Made by a program: the position numbers and the translations under genes
In this document: positions 22,838 through 35,944 of the stretch, one piece after another
How positions within the stretch are numbered: the stretch's first letter is position 1
Layout: the number at the start of each line of letters is the position of its first letter
Notes under the pieces: generated by a model
What the model was told of the DNA's origin: nothing
The model's input: only the letters and a program-made list of their open reading frames with translations
The model's database searches: none
Assembly: GCF_028389875.1 (NCBI RefSeq)
Contig: NC_084702.1
Span: 43,213,053-43,277,052, forward strand
Length of the DNA stretch: 64,000 nucleotides
Direction of reading: 5' to 3'
Source: Rhea pennata
Taxonomy: Eukaryota; Chordata; Aves; Rheiformes; Rheidae

Positions 22838-23780
22838 GTAAGTACATGTCTTCTCTTCCCCCCGCCACATCAAGCCCAACAACATTTTCATTGTCAAAAT
22901 TTTCTCTTGTTCTTTGTTTGCTTAAAACTTTCTTCTGAACAGCTGCTGCTTTGATGGCAAATGGCTTAACATTTTCTAGGTATAAGAATTTAGGTTCTAC
23001 AGATGTAGCTCAGAACTCGGCATATGTAAAACTAATGCTACTCCAGATGCATGTTAACTTTTGCTTTTTGACACAATATTTTAGAAGTAATTGCTTCGGA
23101 GGTGTCTGGTCTATGTAGGAGAAGACTAAGTCCATGCACAATGTGTATATATTTTTTGTTTATACCAATATGTTTTTCTACAGCACAAAGTATTTATTTA
23201 AGTTAAATATTTTCGGAGGTGAAGTTCTTGACTACAAAAAAAAAAATGTTCTGATACTCTTTTCTTGAAATATGCTGCTTTCTCATCTGGATGTAGTAGT
23301 ATAGCAGAATGCTAATGCTGATAGAAGAGAGAGGTTTTTTCAATAGTAATAGAAGTCTCTTGTGTCCTAATTATTATATGCAGTCTCAGAAGTGACAGGT
23401 TCTAATGTTCAAAGCCAGTATCTACTAAATAGTATACTAGAATAGTGTGTTAAATTTTCTTTTTATTTTTGTAAGTACAAAAGTTTGCTTGCGGTTTAAT
23501 TCTTATCTTTGAGTTTATGTCAGGGTTGTGACCTATGCTTTAAAAACTGCTGACCTGGCACAAATAAATTGTGTTTGTAAGAAAACAACATACTTTGTAC
23601 TCTGAGCCGTTTGATATTTAGCTTCAAATAGAGAAATAGATATTAATGCAGAAGAGTTCATTTAGCTTACCTCCCTCCCCCTTTTGGCTTTAATCAGAAT
23701 GGTAAGAATTTAAGAAACAGGAGATGATGACCAAAGTGGAGATCTCGAAGTAGTTCAAAGACAAAAGACTGTAGCTGTTC

Positions 23781-23815
23781 TTTTTTTTTTTTTTTGTTTT
23801 GTTTTGTTTTGTTTT
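23781..23815. repeat. T15 plus (GTTTT)n
   Basis: A T run followed by four GTTTT units, a simple A/T-rich repeat. Confidence 0.9.
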
Positions 23816-24072
23816 CATAGTAGCAAAATGGAATCTTGAGTAATGTGAAAATAAATTCTTGTAATATCTATCTTTATGCCTTAAAATCCCTTAAATAAAA
23901 AAGAGAACTGAACATTCTTAGAAGCCTGCAAGAAAAAATAATACTGAAAAAATTAACTGGAAAAAGATAGGGAAATCTACAGGGTTAATTATCTTGTAAT
24001 AAGAGAAAAAATTGTTCGCGTGTCAAGGTCTGCATAATTGTACATGAAAGGCTGTGCAATTGTGCATGAAGA

Positions 24073-24140
24073 CTGTGTGTATGTGTGTATATATATACAT
24101 ATAAATACATACTTGTGTGTGTATATATATATATATATAT
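24073..24140. repeat. Mixed TG/TA microsatellite
   Basis: Blocks of TG and TA dinucleotides alternate and end in an uninterrupted TA run (24122-24140). It is capable of cruciform or slipped structures and likely length-variable. Confidence 0.9.
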
Positions 24141-27103
24141 AAAAATGACTACATAAGTGCATGATTGTTGTAAAATATGTGGGCAAGGTTATAATTTGAC
24201 CTTCCTTATTATATATGTCTTGCAATTGTTGCTGTTAATGAAGTTTGTAATCTCTCTTTATAACATGAAATCTTAACGTAACTAGTTGACATCCCAGTTA
24301 CTAACGTTCAGAAATCCTGTGGCTTTACTGTTTGAAAAGCAATTTAACTTAACAATTGAAATGAGACATAGCAAATGCTTTCTTTGGTTTTAAGATAGCC
24401 TAGGAAATGTATTCTTCACTGGAATGCTTTTTTTAGTCACTTCCATCGTTGGAGATGTAATACTGAATTTTCAAGTGGAACTAGAAAAAAACTAGGTACT
24501 CTCAAACAGGAAACTTTTTCATCACTTTTGAAATTTTGTCAAGTAAGTTATCAAAATTAACCCTTTCCATAATTTTCTGTGAATGAGCTTTTCATTTTTT
24601 TTAATTTTATTTTTTCATTTAATTTTTCTGCCCTACCTTAATGATCAGGAAAAATAAACTTATGGCAAAAAAATTGGTTTGACTTTATAAAATCCAAATA
24701 CAATTCTTGAATCTTAGTCTAGAAATGTAAATGTGAAATAAATTATAAAGCTCTTAAGCACTCTACAATGGTGAATATATAGAAGCAAGTAGTACTTGCT
24801 GATGATTATGGTAGATGACAAAATTGCTAACCTTTCTCTTTCTTAGGGATGGGGGACTTTCAAACCTTGCTACAGTGGAAGCATAATCTTGTATCAACCA
24901 AGTCAACTTACTATAAGTTTTCAGGCAGTTGTAAAATAAGAGTTTTCACCTTCTAAAATAAATGATCGGAAATGGTTAATGGCATGGAATTAGCTTAAAG
25001 GGGAGTAGTGATTGGTGACAAATGCTGATCAATTGTTTGCTGTGTCAAGTTTCGTGAGTTATTTTTGTTTTTAAGACTGCCTTGTGCAATAAAACCACTG
25101 TTAGTATTTGCTCTGTCACTTCTTATTTCCTAATGTATTGGTGGAGAAGGGGGGTTGAGGAAATGTGTGTGTTTTCAAGTAATCATTCTCTGAAATCAAA
25201 ATATTCTTTGGCAATAAAAATGCACTTGACATTCATTTCTTTAGTGTGTAGTTTGTGTAGTTGAAGTTCGTGGATTGTCAGTCTGCTCTAGGAAGAAGTT
25301 GGGTTTCCTCTCCTTCAACCACTCTTTTAAGTATCTTCTGTATTTTCCTTGTAAATATTGTAGATGAAGTCTGCAGGGTTTGTCTTTTTTTTCCTCCTCG
25401 TCCCATTTTTTCAGAGGTGCTCCAGAATACGTGAATCTTACAGGCAATTTCTACTAGCTTCAAACTGTAGTGCATTATAAGTGGTACATGATGGCTGGGT
25501 TTACATGTAGGCTTGTCTCAGACTAATGTTTTTTTTTTATGCATCAAAAATATATTAATAGAGGTGATCAGCAGCTAAATAATGCCTTTGTGAGTATTAT
25601 TTTATAGTAAAACGTGGGCCAGTGAATACAATTCAGTTGCTTCTTCTGTTGCTAGGTAACTCCATTATTAGCCTTCTGAGCAGCAGGAGGAGAGAAGGAA
25701 GAATTTGTTTTGATGGTTTAATATGCTAAGCCTTTAATAGGAAAGGATCTATTTTTCCCTTACTTTGAAATGCTGATTATTTAATAGTAATAAGTGAAAG
25801 TAACAAATAGAGGTGGAAAGGATATATGAGAACAAGTATAACTAACACTAAGTCTAATTTAACAACACAAGATAGTTGTATGCATAACCGTTTATACTTT
25901 ATTTAAATCCCTTTAAATGTTTACCTCTTTTTCTGTCTTTTGAACAGGTGAGTAATTATATCCTTTCTCTAGCATCCTGTCCAAGTTGAGAACCTAGCAA
26001 AAATAATTTTACAGGTGTTTGGAGATGTGCCAACTCATTGAGGTGTCCTTCTGTATCTGCTCCCAAGCAATCTGATATATTTTAACCATCTCACAGGTAT
26101 TCAGTGTAAATGAAGTAAGACTATGGAACTGTCCAGATGAAAACAGGAAACTTCCTAGCTTCTTGCTTGAGTTTAGTTGGACTTCTCATGTTTGTATTGG
26201 ATTGGCTGGAATTGAATTCTCTGAGGCCAAATTTCACATTTCCCTTATGAATGATTAATATGTGAAGTTAGTGGAAGATGAATTGACTAATACCGTTGTT
26301 AACTTTTTTTTTCATCTTCCACAAATGTCTTTTACTTCTCCAACTCAAAGAAACAGTGCCTAATTTCGGTAGAAAACTCAAGGAACTGCTGCATGTGAAT
26401 ATGCAATATTTAAACTGAGAAATGGAAAGGCACTTTACCTGAATTGCAAGAGCATTTCTTTTGCTTGACATTGCAGGCTTCCCCACAAGAATGGAGCTCT
26501 AAAAGGTGTTAAAGGTTTTGTGACCCCTTTGTAGGGGAATGGAGATGAAGTAGTGACTGCAGTGCTCCCAAAGGGAAGGTTTGCCCACAAAAGCAGTTTT
26601 GTACAAGTTGTATGTAAACTCTCCATTTTCTGTTACTGTGATTAGAGTAGATCTGGTTTTGGGGGCTTTGTTCTAGGACTGGGAACACTTCAGATCTTCC
26701 TTACTCCTTGCAGCCCACCTCAAAATAATTTTTCCTTAACCTAGTGCCATAACAGCCAAAATTGTAAAACATTTTTTGTTGAAAAGTAGCAGGCTTCCAC
26801 CTCCCTAATGTCTGGGGTTTTTTTTATGCTGCAATGCGTGTGAATTAGGAAGAAGGAATCTCCTAAAGATGAAGGGAAATGGAATTGAGGTTTTAAATGT
26901 TGTAACAGGATGACAGCATTCCTACCTCTGATCACCCACACACACTTTTTTTATTTTATTTTTTTTTAATATATAGGCAGTTATGGTGCAACTTAACCCC
27001 ATTTCTTCTTCCTTGTTTGTCTCCTGACTTTGCCCAGGAATAGTCTACTGTGAGCAGAGAACATTTTGCATTTCAAGATGTCTACAGTTTTGACTTGGTT
27101 GTC

Positions 27104-27135
27104 TTTTTTTTTTTTTTCCTTTTTTTTTTTTTTTT
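27104..27135. repeat. T-rich tract
   Basis: Two T runs of 14 and 17 bases are separated by CC. Confidence 0.9.
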
Positions 27136-30100
27136 ACTTGATGTATAAGAACTTCTATATTGTATTCACTTTGCAGTTTGTAGTGGTTAATACAGAGTAG
27201 AGTTTTAGATTAATGTTTGAATTAAACCATAGTACAAGATATTTGAAAAATGATGTATTTTTCTACTTTCAATACAAAAGAGTTAAGACCAAAATTCTTG
27301 TTTTAGTTTATTTCATGTCAAAGGAGAAACTCACCTGTTTAAAGCATTGGTTGGAATCAACATAGTGTAAAAATCTACAGGACAAAATTGACATACTTTT
27401 CAAGTTTTCTGAACTACCCCAGTGCAGTGTAATCTGACTCACTCACTCAGCCTTATGTGCATCTCTGAGACATTTTTCCTTTTCTTTCTGAGCTTGGAAA
27501 GCAGGGTTCCTCTCTCTGTCTCCTCCTTGCACATCAGGTATAAACTACATCCTTCAACAGTTTGCCCAGAGGCTTTTGTACATCTTAACAGGGCATACAT
27601 GTAGAGAGGAGAGAGAATCTGAGTTTAACCCAAGCAAACTGTTTGAGGGGGGAAAAGTCAGTATTCTAAGCCATATAAACTGTACATCATTTGATGTTGC
27701 AAACTTCTGAAGTTTAGAGTATATAGACTAAACTAAGTTTCCTGTTGACAGCAAGCAAATGAGAAAGGCTTTGGGAAAAGTATTCCTGCAGCGTGTGCTC
27801 TTCTCCTTCCCTCCCATTCCATGTATTATTACAGTTTTTTCATATAACTTCTGAAATTTCTCTGAGTAGAAGATTCTTAAAGCAAGAAAGGCTTTTTCTG
27901 TCCTTCATTGTAAATACTTTTTCAAAATGCTTTATAACTTGTTTATTAAATTGTTTTGAGGTAGCAAAGAACTGTAGTTGTTCCAGTTTTTTCCCTTCAG
28001 TTATTTTGTTTATTGAAAACCTGTGTTTTCCAGAAGAGTGGTGTTGGTTTTTCTTTGTAGACACAGAAGACACGTTTACTTGTTAAAACATACGCAAACA
28101 TCCTGAGGATGACAACAACTCTGCAATTGATCTCTCTGCTGAGTATCATCTCTTTGGACTATTATACTTCATCTTCTGTTGGGGACTATATTGGAGCTTT
28201 CTGTTTCACAGAATTGACTTGGAAATGCTTTGCAGATAACATTGGTTAGTAGACTTCAGAAATAATGAAAAAGTCCCTCATGTATTTTAATTTGGCAAGC
28301 ATGGTACTTAAGTACTAAAAAACCTACTAATGTACTGTAGAAATAATGTTCAGTGCTTTAAAAATGGAACTGTATTGAGTTACTGTACTAAAACTTAACT
28401 AAGATGTGGAAAAATACGCTTTCATGGGAAATCTGAGATATCTGTTCAGTATTAAAAGCAGTCTCTTGGAAAGTTAGTCTTTCAGGAAGCTTCTCTTCTG
28501 AAATGCTCAGTTTGTTCACTTCTGGAGCACAATAAAGTTATTTGAGTATTCCTTCAGGAAACTGAACTAATACTGCCTTCTTTCTAAAAATTTGAACTTG
28601 TTTTTGCTGACAGCCGTTCTTGCATTTTTAATAAGCTCAGCAGTTTCTCTTTTGTAATATTGTTCTTAAGGTAGAACATTCTTGCTGAGTTTAAAAAAAA
28701 AGTCAAGATATATGCTTATGCATGAATATCTATTTTTTGAAATAAATATTTTGCTTATGCCTCTCTATAGGTATCAGACTTATTTTCACTAAAAGGTTTC
28801 TGTGAAGAATTTAGTAAGAAATACATTACTTCATATTCACCTTTAGGTGGCAGTATTGACTTTGTGTTTAGTGGTAACAGGTCTTTGGGTCCTTGGTATA
28901 ATGAATCGCTAGTGCACAGCAGATAACTCCTGCATATTATACTGGTGCTGTGTACCCTGTTTTGTCTTCCATTCAACTGCCAGGATCACTATCTAAGTAC
29001 TTTTTAAAATGCCTTCAGAATATTAGCAACTAGTGTATAATAAAGCTCATTCAACTAAATAGTGTTTGATTCTTAGAGTGTAGTTATGTGTGCTCTTATT
29101 GAGGTATTTGAAGAGGCTTTCTTGTGTGGTTCATTAATGTAAGTACAGAGGAAGAAGACAACTGAGAGAGTTTTCTATTCTTTTAAAATGGAATACAGCT
29201 TAGCGTATATATTACATATAGCTTAACATATTTAATAGAAATGAATATCTGTACTACATATACTGGGTATAAAGTAAATGAGTTGAAATTAACCACTACC
29301 TAGGATTCTGAGGAAAATCTTGGAGGAAATCAATTATTATTGCTTCATTTGCTTCTTACCTATTCCCAGATAAGATCATCTTTTGGCAATGACAATGCAG
29401 TTTTGAACTTGTGGTTCCTTAAAGGCTGAGAATGCATTTTCTGAGGGTGTGCATTTAGGAATGTAACCTAGGAAACTTCTGGCCAAGTACTGACAAGAGT
29501 ATTTTTAGAAAATTAGAACCTTAATTTTACTTTTGAAAATTAAGACTTCTGAAGCAAACTAATTATATGCACTGTTATCTGATAGTGTGGATTTTTACGT
29601 ACTGCTGTTGTATGTTTCTTAATATTATAACTTTGTCTCAAGTGTTCCAGTTATTTTTTAGGGGCATGTGTCAGAGACGTAAACTAATTCTGTTTAAGCC
29701 CTTGCTGTTAGGTGAATTAGCAGCCTGTTAAAAGGTAACACTATTGCCTAATGCTTAACACTCATTTCTGGATTTAAAAGCAGTATCTCCTCTTAAGTAG
29801 TATTAAAAGTATTTTTCCATGTTATGTTGTGTTCAAAAGACACCTTATCTCTGCAGGAGGAAGGTTTAATTTCTGTTGGACCACTAAAAAGCTTTTACTC
29901 AAGAATTACTGTGTTTTTGTTGGTGTGTGTGTGTGTGTGCGTGGAGGGGAGGATAGTTTCTTAATGTTCTTCAATGCTTTGATTCATTTGATTCATTGAT
30001 TTCTCTCTCCTCTTTCTCCTCCCAAATCTGAAGTCTCTAATAAGCAACCTTTGTATTTAAACAGGTGAAAGACATTTTTTATTTTAAGATGAATTCAGTG

Positions 30101-30159
30101 TTTGTGAACTCTTCAGACTGACAGCACTGGAAACTGAAGTCCTCTTTTTGTCCACTAAA

Positions 30160-30480
30160 CAGGTACAGCGTGAGTAGCAGCAGTACAAGCTTCACCACAC
30201 TTCCCCACCAAAGTGCTGCAAACCCTGACCTAGAGAGGGACCTCTAGCAAGGGTTAAGAGGCTTGTTCAGTCTCCATGCTCACTCATTCGTTACTGTGGC
30301 TACCAGCAGGAGTACCGTTTTTGATAGCGGATAGATATCCACATTACAAAAGCACCAGGAACTGGACTGAAAGCATCAACTCATTTCACTTAAAAACTAC
30401 TGAGCATCTGTCAAATGATGTAACTTCAGTTACCGCAGACCTGGGCCCCTGGTAGAAGTGAATGGCTCCATGTCCCATTG
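30160..30480. other. Unclassified mid-GC block inside intron 4
   Basis: This block has clearly higher GC and complexity than the flanking intron, with C-rich stretches such as ACACTTCCCCACC and CTGGGCCCCTGG. It has no long open frame and no splice-site pair. Its texture resembles a conserved 3' UTR or an old exapted repeat more than neutral avian intron. I cannot name it. Confidence 0.3.
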
Positions 30481-31963
30481 CCAATCCCTGAGTTCAGTCT
30501 TTTTATACATACTAGCGTAGCTTCTTTATGCTATGCAGAAACAAAGTGTGTGTGCAGACTGCAATTTTCTTGTCAAGTTAGTTGTATATACCACTTTCAA
30601 ATGCTTGACTGTACATGTAAGTACTATGGCTTAATAATAAGGTCAGCTATATGGTTAACTGCTTTGTACTTTTTTTAGCAGATACTGCATTTATTGAGGT
30701 CTTTAAACAACTATTGGCTACTGTGAGCTGTCTTTTATCATGTACTTTTTCATTAATCAACTGAGAATAGGAGTTGTAATATGTATTGTTGCATTAATTA
30801 TGTTTTCGGACTTTGTTTGTTAGGTAATATGTGGTAGATTAATTGTTCTACCTAATTTACAGTTAAAAACCTTTTGATTTTATATAAAATTAGGCAATTG
30901 TATCAATGCTAATTTCTTAGGTTATTTAATGGTACCGTTTGCAACCAATATTTCATATACGCATAAAAATGTTCAATATATACCTTGTAAATTAATGTAA
31001 TCACAAAATAAATTGAGGTATGAAATAAAATAGGAATTAAGAAAAGGCTGATCTGAAACTTGTTTCTACATTTTGGTCAACAGTTAAGTATGATAAGAGA
31101 TGATTATTCATTTGAAAATTACAGATAATAGATTTTGCATATGGTTTTAGAGAAAGTCAAATGCATTTATTTATTTTAGATATCTGCTAATGCCTGCACA
31201 TGGATGACAGGCATGTTAGTAAACTTGTATATCAAATTTACAATGTACTGTAATTGAGAGTCCAATGCTTACGTTTGAGGTACTAAAAATCCAAATGTAA
31301 TGGATGGAGATAATGTGGGGGTGGTGGAGGAAGGCAAATTACAGCAAAGTGCAAATTTTAAATGCAAGTTGTGTGTTTTGCTCTCTGTATAGATATCAAG
31401 GGCCATTGTGTAATATAACTTAAATATATACGAAAAGCAATGGCACTACAGAAACAAGTCTTGTTTACAGGGTATTTCTAGATCATGCAATGTTTTCTTT
31501 ATTAAGCACTCTGTTGAACTGCAAATGCAAAGTTAAAATGTAATTAATGCTCAACTCAGACAACTGTACAATTTCTTTGCTGTTGTGGTATTTGGTTTAA
31601 TTTGACTTGTTAGCATTTTGTGTATAAAGAATGAATGCAAGTAGAATCAAATTAATAGAAAGTTGCAATAACACATTGACTTCAAAAAGGACTTTACTGA
31701 AGCTATAAAACCTTTGTTATAACATGTAACTGCTTTATTGAAAAGGATGTATGCAGTCAAATTATTTTTTCCTGGGTTCCTGTAAATAATAAATTTTACA
31801 CAAATTTATGCCTCAATCTGCTTACTAAAATGATTAGATGTTATTGAACTAACCAAAAAATTTAATTTTGTCTATGTAGGGTAGATTTATGTATCATGTA
31901 ATAAGCATAATAAATCTTGAGTTAAACTAGAGTGTAGGCACTTATATTTTTGTTGAATTACTT

Positions 31964-31988
31964 AAGCTTTTAATCTGATTAAAAGCTT
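31964..31988. repeat. Perfect inverted repeat, 12-bp arms, 1-base centre
   Basis: AAGCTTTTAATC at 31964-31975 and GATTAAAAGCTT at 31977-31988 are exact reverse complements around a single T. Confidence 0.9.
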
Positions 31989-34472
31989 GGTGACCAGGGA
32001 TTGGTAGCAGGATATGGAGCCTTTTTAATTGCTTGAAATACCTGTATTTAATTATCGCTTGGGTCAGTGGTAACCAAGTATCATTACACAGTTCTCTGAT
32101 CATAGAATGAAAAAGATTTTTCACAAAACCTGAAATGTGTTTTAATAGAAGGCATGCTCATAGATATATTAGTTTAAAATCATCTAAATTGAATTGTAAC
32201 AAAAAACTTCCTCCTTTATTTTTTTGGGGGAGCTTTTTTTGTTGTTTTGGTTTTTTTAATCTAACCATATCTTGTGGTAGAAGAGAATACTGGTAAACTC
32301 CAGATGAATCACTTGAAGTTCTTCATTGGTTAAGTCATCATCTTGACCTATGTTGTACTTGGTAAAAACCTTCAGCCATTCAGTTAAGGATAAGCAATAA
32401 GCCAAAACTGATAATATTGCTCCCAGTGAGCTGTGATGCTTCTTACTATAAGAGTGTGGTGCTGTGAACCAAATCTTTAAAGCTGTCAGTGTCATTATTC
32501 TAAAATGGTGGTAATTTACATCCATCAAAGATAAAAGTATATTTGTATCTATTTTTATTTGTATGGGACAAAGACAAGATTATGTAAAAATAATGACAGA
32601 CAAGAATCTTTCTGTTTTTGTCCTGTTCCAGCAAATTCCAGCTGAACTTTTTGTGAAGCTAGATAAATGAACTTGTCTAACTTCTGAAGCTTGATGCAAA
32701 CACTTTGCTTTTACAAAGAAGAACTTGAAACTATACACAGCTCAAAGTACAAGAGATCAAAACTGCAATGCAGTTAGCTATAATGGAAGGAAGTTCTGCA
32801 AAATTGTGCTCCTCCCACCCCCCACCCCTTCATGATGCTACGGTGACCTTTAGAGTAGTATCTGTGGACAAAATACGTTTGTGCCCACTTCTTGAGATGC
32901 TATTCAGGGTAACTGTTCACCAAAAATATTGATACACAGGCTACAGGGTAAATTGAGTGGGCGTGGAGAGTGAACTGCTCTAGCTATCCTAAATATCATT
33001 ATTTTTGAAGTCAAGATTAAATTGGCTCACTTAATTTTTTTTTAATTACAACATCAGTGGTCCAGCTGCGTATGTTCTTGGATTTGTATTTCACTGACGG
33101 CTCTTTCTCCATTTCATTTTAAACTTACCATATATGCTTTCCTCATCCTAGAAACTCCTGCCTTTGTTACTGTTGTATTTGCTGTAGTCTTTCAACTTTC
33201 ATTATTCTTTCTATTCAGAATGCTAATACTTAATAAATTGTACTTCGGGGCTTGAGTTACAGCTACTTTTTTACTTGTATCTGATCTCAGACTGCCTGTT
33301 CTGGCTTTCAGAGCTGTGCACAGCTTTGTCCTAATATTTTTGCCTAGATTTTTAGCTTAAGGTGTCCCTCTCTTCTGTTTTTTATCTCATCTCACTGGCA
33401 AGCCCCCTGCCCTGTACTGTCAGTCTGAATTCCATCTTGCCTGTTCTTCCTTAAACTTTCCTAAAGGCTGCCTTGCTGATGAAGTTTTTAAACAGCAACT
33501 TGAACCTGTCTTCTGGTCTCCTTGCTCCACTTCATCCAAAGATTTTATGTCTATATAAGGTTCCTTCCTGCCTTCCTCTGAAATAATGCAGAAATTACTG
33601 TTCTGTGAAAATACAAAGTTATTTTAAACTTTGTCATTTTACATAGTCATTTTAAGGACTGGGGTAGTAGATATATGTTTGTCTGGAACATTAACTTGTA
33701 AATGCTAACTAAATTGACTGTAACAATAGTGCTGTGGGAAAGCTTGTGCTGCTGTTCTATCACCTACTTGTTTGGTAAATACATAAGAATCAAATGAGAG
33801 TGTTTTCTGCATAAGCTATGATTATACATATGTTTTTTTAGGGAAAAAAGATCAAATGTAAACGGGAAGTGTTTCTGTTAGGTTTGTTTTTTTCCTGCTT
33901 AGACATAGGGAACATGTCAGAGAGCTGTATATAAACTAAAATGGGCAACAAAGCAATGACATTTTGGTAAATACAGAGAATGGTTGCTACTGTTAATATT
34001 CTTATCAAGCTAATAGTTGAATTTCATAAGACTGCTGATATTTGGATGGTTAAATTATGCAAGAAATAAAAATAGGTTTCTTTCAGACTTCAGAGTGGTT
34101 GAGAATGAAACAAATACATACAAGTAAATGCTCTAAAATGAATTTGCATTACTGCTAAACAAAATGTTAGTCAGCTTGTACAACTCCTAATTCTTTCATC
34201 TCTTGGACTGTATGCTGTGTAGAGTGGAAAAATATCTATTGCCTCCCTAGCTACCTATGGAAAAAACAACCGTAATTTATGGGCAAAGTTCTGCAAAATA
34301 GCGTTTGTCTGTCTGGCAGTTTGCAGCTGTCACAGGGAATCAGTCACACTGTATGTTGCCACTTCTTCCCATGCACCATCTGCAGTAGTTTTCTGAGCTC
34401 TATGTTCTAAACCTGAAGACGAGGGTGGGAAACAAAGTTAAAAATGAGTAGTTTTTTGTTGTGTTGGTAAGC

Positions 34473-34496
34473 TAAGCTCACTGTGCAGTGAGCTTA
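34473..34496. repeat. Inverted repeat, 11-bp arms, 2-base centre
   Basis: TAAGCTCACTG at 34473-34483 and CAGTGAGCTTA at 34486-34496 are exact reverse complements around TG. Outside a 4x4 internal loop, GTTGGT and GCTAAC could pair to extend the stem. Confidence 0.9.
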
Positions 34497-35898
34497 AGAA
34501 GCTAACAGGTCTGTCGAACAAGGGCAGGAGCATGTGTAAAGGGAAGCAGGTATGTGCAACTGAGCTGTTAAGATAGATATAAAATACTGTTTCCTTAAAC
34601 AGTGCTGTGAATTCTGAGAACTTCCCCGTTACTGAAAAATAATGTTTCTCACAAAGTAGCTTCCTTCCTCTCCTCCCCACCAAGTTTTAGTTATTTTTGT
34701 TAAATGTAAGCAAATAGGACTATTTTGATCTGAGTGAGGAGGCAATGACAGATCTGCATTTCCAGCAGGCTTCGTCTGACGGCTGCCAGCAACTGTAATA
34801 GCATTTTTACAGTGCGGACTACACAGGCAACCAGTTTGCTTGCTGCTGTTGAAGGGGTAGTGCTGGCTCTATTTGTCTGTACTTTCTCCCTTATTAACAT
34901 CATCAGAGCTGCTGCTTATGCTTTTGATGCTCCTTACTCCGTTCTTTTGCACCAGGGAGAGAGTTAGATGTTCTGAAACTACTCTTAAAGCACCTTTGTT
35001 TTTATAATGTTCTTTTAAGTTGTGCAGTATTTCTTAATGCTTCAGATGAGTAACTGTTCTTTAAAATGTGTGAAAAGAAAACTAAAATTTGGGAGTGTAT
35101 TGAAATTGTCTAAATTGTTTGTGTGAGGGGGAACGCTCCGTAGCGTTACTTTTGATAGCTGTTAGTGTTGTGCAGCCTATTGAAAATACTAACGACTACT
35201 TAAGTATATTGAAAATATGTATCTGATAAGCAAGAGATTTGTTGTTATGTTTTTCATATTGGATGCTTTTTAACACATACTGCTTAAAATTCTGTGTTTA
35301 AAATGGCAATGTAATTCTTCATAAAAATGGGAATTTCTGGAATGAAGTGCTGTTTGAGAATTTCTGTATTGTTAGGCATTTCTAGGAAAATCTTAATGGC
35401 ATGTACTTTAAAAAGTGTATTTTAATTTCAGAGCAGCTTGCATGTAATATCATTTTCATCTGTTTTTAGTACTGTCCATTGCATGTGAGAAATTCTTAAA
35501 TCTTTTTTCACCTAGAAGATATTCTTGGGTTAATGTCCCTGTTTTTTACATCTCTTAGAGCTGTAGAACAGAAAAGTATTGTGCTGTTCCTGTTGCATGC
35601 AGGTGATATTTTCTTTGGATTTTAAAGTATTTGCAACAAACTTGCAATACCAAGTGAGTATTGCCATGTATTGAATGAGATCGAAAAAGTATGCTTTGAA
35701 ATAGAAAGACTATTTGGTGTTAGAAATCTGAAATTATGTACTCCTTTCTGTGTTTTAAATAAAAGCTGTGCTGGATACAAATACTAGGATATAGATTTGA
35801 CTCTCTGAACCCATGGGCAGATGTAGGCCTGACTTGTACTTCTAGTAAGTTAAGATGAATGAGCTTTTAATATTGGGGTTATTTGTAGATATTCTTTC

Positions 35899-35944
35899 CT
35901 TTTTTTTTTTTGTTTTTTTTTTTTGTTTTGTTTGTTTTGTTTTT
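35899..35944. repeat. T-rich tract with G interruptions
   Basis: T runs broken by single G residues, grading into GTTTT and GTTT units. Confidence 0.9.
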
